Source: Trametopsis cervina | Taxonomy: Eukaryota > Basidiomycota > Agaricomycetes > Polyporales > Irpicaceae | Reading direction: 5' to 3' | Assembly (NCBI GenBank): GCA_022385755.1 | Contig: MU278357.1 | Span: 812,105-876,104, forward strand | DNA: 64,000 bases | Shown here: piece by piece, positions 11,216 through 22,149 of the stretch | Layout of the letters: each line of letters starts with the position of its first letter | Numbering within the stretch: position 1 is the first letter of the stretch | The notes under the pieces: model-generated | What the model saw: only the letters and a program-made list of their open reading frames with translations | Told to the model about the DNA's origin: nothing | The model's database searches: none | Made by a program: the position numbers and the translations under genes

Positions 11216-12240
11216 CGCTTGTTCTTTCTCAGCTGTGCTGGGTAGAAGGGTTGAATAAGGTCTGCTGTAAAGGGCCACGTAGTCCCTCTGAGTCTTTATG
11301 AGGGTGGTAGATACGGTTGTCCAGGAGCGTGTGCGACCTTTGAGACTGCAGTGATTTGCGAAAGCGCCTGATGTCAGTGTGCGAGCCAATCTACTCCATT
11401 TGGAGCTGATCATCCTCGATGGCTTCAACCTCGGATTCAGAGAGTTAGTAGAGCTCTAGAGCGCGGCTAGCTCAGCCCGTGACAGCCGCATAGTCTGCGA
11501 GGTACATTGAATATAATATAGAGGCGCAAAATATGAATGTTTGCAGCCACTGCTGTTGCGAGATGCTCGAGCAATATATTCCACAGTGATGTAGAAAGTC
11601 AGCTGTACGATACAGGTGACTGTCGTGTTCATTCGAGGCGATGCGTTCATAGACACAATCTGCGCATAAGAGCCATGTCTTGAACCCTGCGCGTATTGAA
11701 AGTGTTTCAGTATCGGCAGGCTGTGAGTCTAAATTACTGAGGGACGTGCAACTGCACTATGTATGCAGCTGCGTAATTCATCTATCACCGTTATGTCCAT
11801 AGTACGGTAGGCGAAACGGGCGGTACACAGCCTGCAGGCACGCGCATCTGTCGGTTCGGAGGAGGCAGTCCTTGGTAGCGTTCCGGCACTCGATGTTCCT
11901 GAGCGCATTCTGTTTACCTCTGTTTGATACCCCTTCATCATGACCACCAAGCTCACTTCCGACGCAGCCGTTCTGCTAGTTATCCAAGGTCCTTCCATGC
12001 CGTGCGCGAATGAGCCGTAGACAGGCCGAAGTTGCTATCCACGCTTGATACTGCGTGCGCATCCTGTACAGAGGACTAGAGTCATAGGGGACCCCAGACA
12101 CCGACCTAGCATCCATCTCCACAGCTCTGTTTGATCATCATCATCACAGCTTTCTTAGCGAGGTATGTCTTTTATAACGCGCCCGTCGTGCATTTCCACC
12201 ACTCAACACCACACTCACCACATTTCTCGCGCAGCTCGAC
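11216..12240. other. Divergent intergenic region, no gene
   Basis: This stretch lies between the iminopeptidase (minus) and C2-domain (plus) genes and probably contains both promoters. Short open frames exist at 11456-11656 and 11729-11998 on the minus strand but show no family likeness. A 5'-UTR intron of the C2 gene is noted separately. Confidence 0.5.
12163..12234 (+). other. Probable 5'-UTR intron of the C2 gene
   Basis: A canonical donor (GTATGT at 12163) and acceptor (GCAG at 12231-12234) end six bases before the ATG at 12241. Leader introns this close to the start are common in basidiomycetes. This is inferred from splice consensus only. Confidence 0.5.
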
Positions 12241-14303
12241 ATGAGCAAAGAGCTGGGCACCCTCGTCGTGGTCGTCCTCAAAGCACGAAACCTGCCCGAC
12301 GGACACTTCTTCAAGCAAGATGTGTACACCAAAATCACGCTCCAGGGCACCACCAAACAGACGAACACGGACATAAAGGGCGGGCAGCATCCGGAATGGG
12401 ACTCAGAACTACGCTTTACGGTGATGGAGCAATCGTCAAAAAGCGCGAAGACTCTCGAGATCAGCTGTTGGTCCAAAGAGCCGCGCCAGGACGCGGTGGT
12501 GGGCAAAGGAGAAATAGACATATCGGAGACGTTGCGCACGGGAGAATTCGATGGTACGTCTTCCTGCACGAACTGCAGTCAGACATAAAGGGGCTGATAG
12601 CCTTCGATTGTGCATTAGATTGGATTCCGTTAAGCACAGAGAAGGGCCAGCGCGGGGAGATCTACCTCGAGATGACCTGGTACGCCGCCGGCCCTCCTCC
12701 GTCCCTGTCACGGAGACCATCAAAGTTGAAGCCTGCGGATCGTCTGACCCGGCCTGCCGCATCGTACTCTTCCACTCTTGCTCCTATACAATCGTCCCCT
12801 CCTGCTGGACATGATCATCTTGCGCCACTTGACTCTGGGCATAATGGGCGTGTTTCTCCTATGCCACATCGAACATCGATATCCTCGGTAGCCGAGAGTG
12901 GTGCGGCTGTGACACCTGCGGCTTTACCAGCTATACTGAGACCGGGAGCTGGTCGACCGCGTCCGTCTCAAACCAGTCCCCCTACTCGTGCGACGTCATA
13001 CGGCTCAACTTCTTCTCCTCCACAACAAGCAACTCCTGTACCCGGGAAGGACGCAGCACTTCCTGCATTACTTCGCGTTGGTGGTCCCAATGGCAGGCCT
13101 ACTTCTCTTCGCCCAGACTCAGACTCAGACATACCCTCTCTTGCTGCCTCTACCCTTGGCCAGTCGAGCCCTCCGCGAACGCCACCAGGAGGTTACCACA
13201 GTCCACCAGCTACCACTCCTCAGCCTGCCTACCAACCTGCAACTGCACCGCAGCCTGCATACCAACCTGTGCACACCCCGCAGCCTGTTTACAATACCCA
13301 GCCGATACAGCCTGCGTATCAGCCTGCACATACCCCGCAGCCTGTCCACAGCCATCAATCTGTCCAACCCGCCTATCAGCCTGCACCTACACAGCAGCCC
13401 GTTCATAACCTGCAGCCTATACAGCCTGCCTACCAGCCCGTATCTACACCTCAACCCGCACACGCTCCATATCCCGCTCAACAACAGCAACCCGCGTCAT
13501 ATATTACTCAGGCTAATCCCGCTCAACAACATATCCCGCACACATCTCCCCCGCTCCACCCAACATACGTCCCACAATCCACTCCCGCCCCACAATCCGT
13601 ACCCTACACCCACACCCAGCAACAAGCTCCTCCACACGTGCGCAACGGGAGCGTGTCCTCTCCCCACCCGCAATCTCCAGCACCGAACCCGATCCCGGGC
13701 TTCGCCCTCCCCATATGGAACAACCAACCAGCGCAGCAGGTTCCTCACCAGCAGCAGGGATACAACGGTGCGCCCGCAGGACCTATTCTCCCGGGATTCG
13801 CGTTCCCCCCACCGAATATGCATCCACACGCACAGTCCTACTTCCCTCCGCCGCCTGGCGGACGCCCGTATTCGTATGGATATCCACCGCCTCGGGATCC
13901 CGACTTCGAGCCGCAGGGACCCGCGGATCCCGCCAAATTGGCTCGGTACGCTAAGCCTCTCCCACTCCCTGACGGGCCCGCCGACGCCCACCCGCCACCG
14001 CCCACCACCACCTCCTCATCGCACGGACGCACACATAGCCACTCGCACCCGCCTGCCCCACAAAGGCAGACGACGGTAGACGTGCAGAACATCGCGGCGC
14101 AGCTGCAACGCGAGGAGGAGGATCGGCAGAGGAAGCAGGAGGAACTCGATGAAGAGCTTGCGCGGAAGCTTGACATGGAGCTTAACCTTGCTGAGGAGGA
14201 GGAGAGTCGCAGCGAGCCGACGACGGCGGCTGTTGGGCCGGCGCGGCAGAGTTCGAGCGAAGGCATGCCTGGGTCGTGGTATAGGCATCGGCCGACTGGA
14301 TAG
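12241..14303 (+). CDS. C2-domain, proline-rich protein (Fic1/Inn1-like)
   Basis: Two exons (12241-12553, 12619-14303) encode 665 residues. Residues 1-140 form a C2 domain (GTLVVVVLKARNLPDG, KQDVYTKITLQG, GGQHPEWDSELRFTV, KGQRGEIYLEMTWY). Then comes a long Pro/Gln-rich segment with repeated P-A-Y-Q-P units and many PxxP motifs. A short charged helix (AAQLQREEEDRQRKQEELDE) lies near the C terminus. This order, C2 then PxxP-rich tail, is that of the cytokinesis proteins S. pombe Fic1 and S. cerevisiae Inn1, whose tails bind SH3 domains of F-BAR proteins at the division site. Orthology is inference from architecture; the C2 domain itself is clear. Confidence 0.82.
13200..13470 (+). repeat. In-frame PAYQP-type tandem repeat
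   Basis: Degenerate repeats of about 45-60 bp encode units like QPAYQPA, TPQPVYN and QPVHN within the proline-rich tail of the C2 protein. They look like internal duplication of an SH3-ligand-like segment. Confidence 0.7.
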
Positions 14304-15453
14304 ATGCTTTGGAGCATTGTCGGTCGGTGGTGGCTCGGATTCTTGATTGGACGACGTGAACACGGTCGTGGTTGTGGTTATGTTTTACAGTAAAGTTATT
14401 GTATTGACGGATAGAAAATTGTACTCTATGTGCGCATAACTTATGTTCATTATCCTTCTCCCACACCACTAGGTTTAAATACTAGCATCTGGTTCGACTG
14501 CGAATACACACTGAACGGCTTTGCAAGTGCGAATCGGAGGCACGAATCCGGTATGAGCACGAGCATAACCGCTGGCCACAGACTATCCGAGCGTTAGCGC
14601 TGACTGGGGTTGCTCCCCGCGCCGGTTTCGTGAAGGCACTCTACAAACCGGCGCGATGCTCGTCTACTCGGTTATCAGATAACTTCCTCCGCAAAATAAC
14701 TTTTGGTTTTCTAGGTTTCGATCCATACAAAACCTCACATTGATGTTCGCTGCATTGCCTGATGCTCTACACATTGAATTGGCTTCGAAAACGCAAAGAG
14801 CTCGACCATTCAAGAGAGGCACACGACCAGGTAATCTCGACGCATAACCCGTGGTTGATGTCATTGTATCAGCTCCCGCTCCGTGTGGGAGCCGGCGGAT
14901 TCTCACCTCCAGGAAAGAGGAAAGAGATATGCTGCGAAGTCGATAAGAGGGGCGTGTACAATATGCTGTGCAAATAGATAGCCATAGTTTTACCTCGTCG
15001 ATATCCACCACAGTTTTTGACTGGCTGCTAGTGCACGATATCGGAGTTTAAGGTTACAGATCTGGACGAGCTGCCGCTCGGCAGCCTCCCTGCAATTTCG
15101 CCCTTGCAGCATTCCGTCATCATCTCAGGAAATCTCGACTTCACGTTCCCCAAAGCCGCCACGGCGATTTGGACTCGTGCACTACAAGCTCATGGAATCC
15201 AGACGGTTTGCGAGCAGAGCGCCCGGACATTTGGCATTTTGCTCTATCTTTAGGCCCTATTTCCAGCGAGTGCCGTGAACTCATGCCGCGCCGGATATGT
15301 TATCCTATCCTGTACATTATTCTGTAGGTGCATGTGTTCTCGACATCTTAATACGGACGCTGTGAGCCTTGCTTTCTGTCCACCTTCTCCTCATCCTCGC
15401 CATCCTCCCTCCTTTGAGCATCGCGCTCTCTCCCCTCCGCCACTACACGCGAC
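14304..15453. other. Intergenic, promoter side of ABC transporter 1
   Basis: No gene is seen in this 1.15 kb. It contains a strong hairpin at 14619-14654 and smaller inverted repeats near 14880 (GCTCCC/GGGAGC) and 15070 (GCTGCC/GGCAGC). The C/T-rich 60 bp before 15454 resembles a fungal core promoter. Confidence 0.5.
14619..14654. repeat. Perfect 10-bp inverted repeat
   Basis: The arms GCGCCGGTTT (14619-14628) and AAACCGGCGC (14645-14654) are exactly complementary with a 16-nt loop. It sits about 800 bp upstream of the ABC transporter start. It could be a dimeric zinc-cluster-type binding site or simply a hairpin; the role is unknown. Confidence 0.6.
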
Positions 15454-18400
15454 ATGAACGAGAAGGATCCCGAGAAGGTTGAAGGCTCCGACACGGAGTC
15501 GGTAGATGAGCGGGAGGCCACTGTGGAGAACTTGCCGGCGAAAGTCGAGCGGAGGGAGGCTCCAAAACTTTTCCTTGATGCCGGCGAAGAGAGGTTGCGG
15601 TATCGCAAACAGTGGTGGCAACTATGGTGAGTGGCTGGTACTCTTAAGTTATTGAATGCAGCTATGAACGCTTCACAGGCTGCCTAAGGATCCTCCGCCA
15701 CCCGCACCAGCTTCACTCGATGACGCGAAGGTGTGTTATCGTAGTGTTTGAAACATCAGTTTTGTACTGACATATGTCCAGTACATCCCACTCGCAACTG
15801 CCTCCATCCTGTCAATGTTAGCATACACCTGGATAACACCCATTATGGTACGTTCACTCCCATCACGTCCCAGACATCACTTCATGCTTTAATTTGTCTC
15901 AGACGCTCGGATATCAACGCACACTCCAAGCCACAGACCTCTGGAAGCTCGATAGCTCGCGCGAGGCAGGTCCGCTCGGCGACAAACTCGACGAGGCGTG
16001 GGATCGCCGTGTGCGGGAGGCGGAGGACTGGAACGCGCGCCTTGACAGGGGAGAGATCCGCCCTGGAATGTTCAAGCGGGCGAAATGGTCTCTGCAGGCT
16101 TTGAAGACGAGAGGTACTAGTTATGCTGAACGGCGTGAGTTGCTTGAGAAGCGGTGGCGCGAACATGACGGGCGGAAGGAGGCTAGCCTTGCGTGGGCTC
16201 TCAATGATACTTTTGGTCTGTCTTTCTGGTTGGGTGGTTTGTTCAAGGTAAGATTAGCTTCACGTGTCGTATAAGCCTCTTGATTTCATTTCATTCAGGT
16301 TCTGGGGGACACTTCCCAGCTGATGGGTCCACTCCTGGTCAAGGTTAGTGCATGATACTCACCAAGATTAAACCTCTCTCATAAAACACACTCACAGGCA
16401 GTCATCAACTTCGGCAAAGAGCACTACGCAGCCAAGAACAGCGGGCAGCCGCTCCCCAACATCGGACGCGGCATCGCAATGGCCATCGGTCTCTTCTGCG
16501 TGACCGTCATGGCGAGTGTGTGCCAGCACCAGTTCTTCTGGCGGTCTATGACGACTGGTCTGCTCGCGCGCGCTGCGCTCATCGCGTCGATATATAAGAG
16601 GGGTGTGAATATGACTGGCAAGGCTAGGACGAACTTCCCGAATTCGGCCCTGGTGAACCATATTTCGACTGATGTAAGAGCTTGTTCTGCTTGTGTGTGG
16701 GACAGTGTGTGTAATGTGTGTTCTCCTGTGTGATAGGTTAGTCGAGTGGATGCGTGCGCGCAGTGGTTTGTGAGTGCAGTTCTTGCCTTTCGTGTGGTTA
16801 GTACTTGACCATTGACTGCCCTAATTCCATTAGCACGCTAGTAAGTTCCTAATACTATCTTCCACAGTCACAGAAAGCTGACGCGCAATGTAGCATGGAC
16901 GGCTCCGATCCAGGTTACAGTCTGCCTGATCATCCTCCTCGTACAGGTACGCATTCAACCACCTCTTACCTAACTTCATCTCCCTAACGCTCTCATCTCT
17001 CTTAGCTCGGAGTCTCAGCCCTCGCCGGCTTCTCGCTCTTCATCCTCCTCATCCCACTGCAGGAACGCCTGATGTCGGTCCAGCTCACGATCAGGAAGAA
17101 GGCGAACAAGTGGACAGATCAAAGGGCGAAGATCATCTTGGAGGTGTTGGGCGCGATGAGGGTTGTGAAGTACTTCTCTTATGAGGTTCCGTTCCTTGAA
17201 CGTGGGTTCCCTGGTTCGTTCTTTCGATAGGGTGCTGATGTTGGATTTCAGGGATTGGCGATACGCGAGGCCATGAGATGAAAGGCATCAGGACGATCCA
17301 GTTTGCACGGTCTGCCAAGTTCGTAGCTCCTTTGCTCGTCAACTGCGCGATCTAAGTGTTCTCTTTGTAGCGTTGCATTTGCATACTCCGTTCCAGTTCT
17401 AGCCGCGACACTGTCGTTCGTCACCTACACACTCACTGCACATAACTTCAACGTCGCTATCATCTTCTCCTCGTTCTCTCTCTTCCAGGTCCGTTCTATC
17501 TTCCCTCGTAAGATGAACATGTACTGACACTCCATCGCTTTTGTAGTTACTGAGGCAGCCACTGATGTTCTTGCCTCGCGCCCTATCCGCGACTACTGAT
17601 GCTCAGAACGCTCTCGGCCGGTACGTCCACCATCACCCACTTTTTCCTTGGTACTAGCTTAACTATCCCCAGTCTCACAAAAGTCTTCCACGCCCCACTA
17701 ATGGAAGGCACCTCCTTCACCATCGACCCCTCCCAGAAACTCGCGCTCGAAGTGCGCGACGCAACCTTCGAGTGGGAGGAAAGCCTGTCAACCAAAGAGG
17801 CAAAGGAGGCCCGTGCGAAGAACAAGAAGGGCAAGGATAAAGATAAGGAGCCTTTTGCTGGGAAAGATGCACCGGAGGACCCGCCGTTCCAGGTGCGCAA
17901 TGTGGATATGCTGGTGCCGAAAGGTTCGCTGGTGGCTATTGTTGGCGCTGTCGGCAGCGGAAAGGTGCGTACTGCGCGCAATCGGGAGTACTAAGACTGA
18001 ACAACATGCGTCGTACAGTCGAGTCTGTTGTTGGGTCTGATCGGCGAGATGCGCAAGCTTCAGGGACATGTCTCATTCGGAGGACGCGTGGCGTATTGTG
18101 CACAGACGGCTTGGATTCAGAACGCTACATTGGTACGATTATTATTGTATCAGCGGGATGCGGAAGCTGACTGCGGTTCGATAGAGGGAGAACATTCTGT
18201 TCGGTCAGCCCTTCGACGAGGACAAGGTGAGTTTATCAATGAAGGACATTATGAAAGAAACTGACTCAATGTTCTTGTAGTACTGGAAAGCAGTCGAAGA
18301 CGCCTCCCTTGTTACTGACCTTGAGGTACTCGCAGATGGTGATTTGACCGAGGTAGGCATCTAAGGGTTCCCTTATCGGCTTCTCTACTAACATAACCCA

Positions 18401-21400
18401 GATTGGCGAGAAAGGTATCAACCTTAGTGGTGGTCAGAAACAACGTGTAAGTCTCTGTGTCTCAGAAGTCTTACACGATGATTGACAGAGTCGTGTCTTC
18501 GCTAGGTAAACATCGCTCGTGCGCTATACCATGATGCGGACGTGGTCTTATTTGACGATCCCCTATCTGCTGGTAAGCATATCTATGTCTGCCTTTCAGA
18601 TATGCTCTAACCTTATTTATCACAGTCGACGCCCATGTCGGTCGCGCCCTATTCTCCGACGCCATCCTCGGTGCCCTGCGCAACCGCGGCAAGACCGTCA
18701 TTCTCGTCACGCATGCCTTACACTTCCTCTCACAATGCGACTACGTCTACACGCTCGACAACGGCCGCATCGCAGCGCAAGGGAAATACGAGGACCTCAT
18801 GGACAACAACGAGGCGTTCGCGAAGCTCATGAAGGAGTTCGGTGGTGAGGAGAGGCATGAGGAGGAGGTCGAGGAGGAGGAAGAGGCGATGGAGCAGAAG
18901 GCGCCGATCAAGGCTAATGTGGAGGATGCGAAGATGAAGTCTGAGAATCAGAGGAAGCGCTTGGGTGCCGGAAGTGGGAAGTTGGAGGGTAGGCTTATCG
19001 TGGCCGAGAAGCGGACTACTGGGTCTGTGAGCTGGAAAGGTGAGTGCCCTTTCAAACATTTCGAACCTAAAGCTCATCAAACCAAACTTTGCAGTTTATG
19101 GCGCATACATGATGGCCGGTAGGGCATACCTCACGATGCCCTTCATCATCGTTTTCTTGCTTCTCATGCAAGGCAGTCAAATCATGAACTCCTACACCCT
19201 TGTATGGTGGCAGGCAAAGTACGTGATATACACTCACTAGCATAGGCGGCTTCGCTGACTATTACACATTAGCACGTGGAACCGACCAAACTCGTTTTAC
19301 CAAATCCTGTACGCGTGCATGGGTATTTCGCAGTCCTTGTTCACGTTCGCAGTGTAAGTGTCGCTTCTTGTTTAGTCTTATGATGTTCGTTGACACTCAT
19401 AATGATCCCAGCGGAATTGCAATGGACGAGATGGCCTTCTTCGTTTCTCAAAACCTTCATCACGATGCTATCACGAACATATTTTACGCCCCAATGTCTT
19501 TCTTTGATACAACGGTGAGCTTTGTCATTGGTACACTAAATTAACTACAGACTGACGCCATAAATCCAGCCCGCAGGTCGTATCCTCAGCGTGTTCGGGA
19601 AGGATATTGATAGTAGGTCCCTTCTCTGCCTTTCTGATGATTGTTATTTACTGGATCTCGCGCAGATATTGACAATCAGCTCCCTGGTGCGCATGTTTAT
19701 ATCTCTGTCAGTTTCTCAAACTGAACGATCAATTCCGCCCGCGTTGAATAGTATCTATCCGCATGCGTAAGTTCATACCGCTTATTACTCATTGTATTAT
19801 GCTGATCGCCACTGCGTTAGTTGCTCTTACCATCGCAAGTGTCATTGGTTCTGCTCTGATCATCACCGTTCTGGAACATTACTTTAGTACGTCGAGATTC
19901 GCTTGACTTCATGAGTACCCGATAATCATCTATATCATTCAGTCATCGCTGCTCTCTTCATCGCCATCGGTTACCAGTACTTCGCGTCGTTCTACAGGTC
20001 TAGTGCGCGCGAATTAAAACGAATAGGTATGTTCATTCATACTTAACTTCGGTGTGCTAGTCCTTATAGTATGCCAGATTCTATGCTGCGTTCCTTCTTG
20101 TATGCCCACTTTGCCGAGTCGCTATCGGGGCTACCAACCATCCGGAGTTACGGTGCTGTCGACCAGTTCCTCCACGACAACAAATACTATACGGATCTTG
20201 AAGATAGAGCTGCGTTTTTGACGGTCACCAATCAGAGGTATGATGCTTTGTTTTGTTTTGGAGATCAAACAACTGACATGTGAATGGGGTAGATGGCTTG
20301 CTATCCGTCTCGACTTCCTCGGGGGTATCATGACCTTTGTTGTAAGTTGTTGAGATTGCAAAGGAACGTAATGCATCAGCTGATAATGATTCAGGTGGCT
20401 ATTCTTGCCGTCGTCGGTGTGTCAGGAATCAACCCGGCTCAGATTGGTCTTGTCTTGACCTACACAAGTTGGTTCCTAACGTTATGAGATCTTGTCTAAC
20501 AACACTGATCTGTCTTTCATAATCTAGCATCGCTCACCCAATTATGTGGCATGCTCACCCGTCAGGTATGTACATCCATCTTCTTTGATTATCTTTTCTG
20601 ACTCCCGGCCAGTCTGCCGAAGTGGAGAACTACATGGCGTCCGTCGAGACTGTTACACATTACAGTCACGGCAACAACATTGCGCAGGAGGCTGATCATG
20701 AAGTTCCGGACAAGAAGCCATCTGAAGCGTGGCCCGAACACGGCGCGATTCAGTTCGACAAGATTGTCATGCGATACCGACCGGGACTTCCGCTCGTGTT
20801 GAAGGGGTTATCTCTCAACATCGGTGGTGGTGAGAAGATCGGTGTTGTAGGCCGGTAAGTGCTGTTTTGTCCACTGTAAGCGAGGCAGACGTCTTATGCA
20901 GAGTAGGACTGGTGCCGGCAAGAGTTCCCTGATGTTGGCTCTCTTCCGTATTGTCGAGCTCACTTCCGGTTCCATTACTATCGACGGGTATGAGATCTAT
21001 ACATCGACCTGTGCTTGACACTGACTTGCTCTATAGTGTCGATATAACCAAAATTGGTCTACGAGATCTTAGAAAGAAGATTGCTATCATTCCCCAAGAC
21101 GTGAGTTGTATATCATTTCCATGCGCGCTGAGGGAATCTGACCTCTGTGATCTTATAAGCCGTTGCTCTTTAGCGGTAAGCTTTCACAATGTAATACATC
21201 CTTGCGTATCTGCTTATGTGCCTTCCAGGAACTATCCGAAGCAATCTCGACCCCTTCTCGATGTACGACGACGCCCGTCTTTGGGATGCTTTACGAAGAT
21301 CGTATCTCGTGGAGTCGTCCGATGACGCAAAGCTGGATACAGATTCCGTAAAGGAATCGAACAAGACTCGATACACTCTGGACAGCATCGTCGAATCAGA

Positions 21401-21974
21401 CGGTGCCAATCTCAGTGTCGGCGAACGAAGTCTTCTCAGTCTTGCAAGGGCGCTCGTCAAAGATAGCAAAGTAGTTGGTACGTTGTGCGAGTCTGATTGC
21501 AGGTTTCACTTTTACTGACCACTCTACAGTTTTGGATGAAGCAACGTAAGTGTGTGCATATTAACAGCCCAAACAATACTCAACATTCTGTACAGAGCTT
21601 CCGTGGATCTTGAGACCGACTCGAAGATCCAACAAACGATCCAGACGCAGTTCCGGGACAAGACGCTGCTATGTATCGCCCGTGAGTGTTCCTGTCATTA
21701 TGATGCACTCTCACAGATCCTCACATCGCACATAGATCGCCTACGAACCATCATCTCCTATGACCGAATTCTTGTATTAGATGCAGGCACGATCGCTGTA
21801 AGTTCTGTGCCTATCATCTGCGCGCGCCGCAGTTATACTAACTCAACATCTCAGGAATTCGACACCCCCACAAACCTTTACATGAAGAATGGCATCTTCC
21901 GCGGCATGTGCGAGCGCAGCAATATCTCCTTAGATGACATCAACAAAGCGACGCTGCGAGCACAGCAACTATAG
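15454..21974 (+). CDS. ABC transporter, ABCC/YOR1-like (paralog 1)
   Basis: About 40 introns are removed to give a full transporter of about 1,400 residues, TMD1-NBD1-TMD2-NBD2, without the extra N-terminal TMD0. NBD1 has Walker A GAVGSGKSSLL, signature [15 protein letters not shown] and Walker [13 protein letters not shown], with the Asp typical of ABCC NBD1. NBD2 has Walker [12 protein letters not shown], a divergent signature [15 protein letters not shown], Walker B VVVLDEATASVD and the switch AHRL. ABCC proteins of this kind (yeast Yor1) export organic anions, conjugates and drugs at the plasma membrane; the substrate here is unknown. Exons of 7, 15, 16 and 16 nt are needed to keep the frame. 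A second, less interrupted copy lies at 56820-62141. It converges with the transcription factor, 175 bp away. Confidence 0.9.
16834..16840 (+). other. 7-nt microexon of ABC transporter 1
   Basis: CACGCTA lies between an acceptor TAG at 16831 and a donor GTAAGT at 16841. Joining it to 16769 and 16894 gives WFHATWTAPIQ, which aligns with FFHLAWIAPIQ in the paralog. Other joins hit a stop. Confidence 0.6.
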
Positions 21975-22149
21975 AAGCGTAACTTAGGATACATCAGAGC
22001 AATAAAGTAGATGCTCGACCCGACTAGAATACACTGATGACATTGTAGAAGCACTGTATATGACCTCAATGAATACACGTACGACACTAGATACCTAAAA
22101 AAATACAATCCCCAAAAGCAGATTAATTCAGAAGCATACACTCTATTTC

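Noticed and set aside
11729..11998. 89-codon minus-strand frame between the iminopeptidase and C2 genes
   Set aside because: No family likeness and it lies within a region that must hold two divergent promoters.
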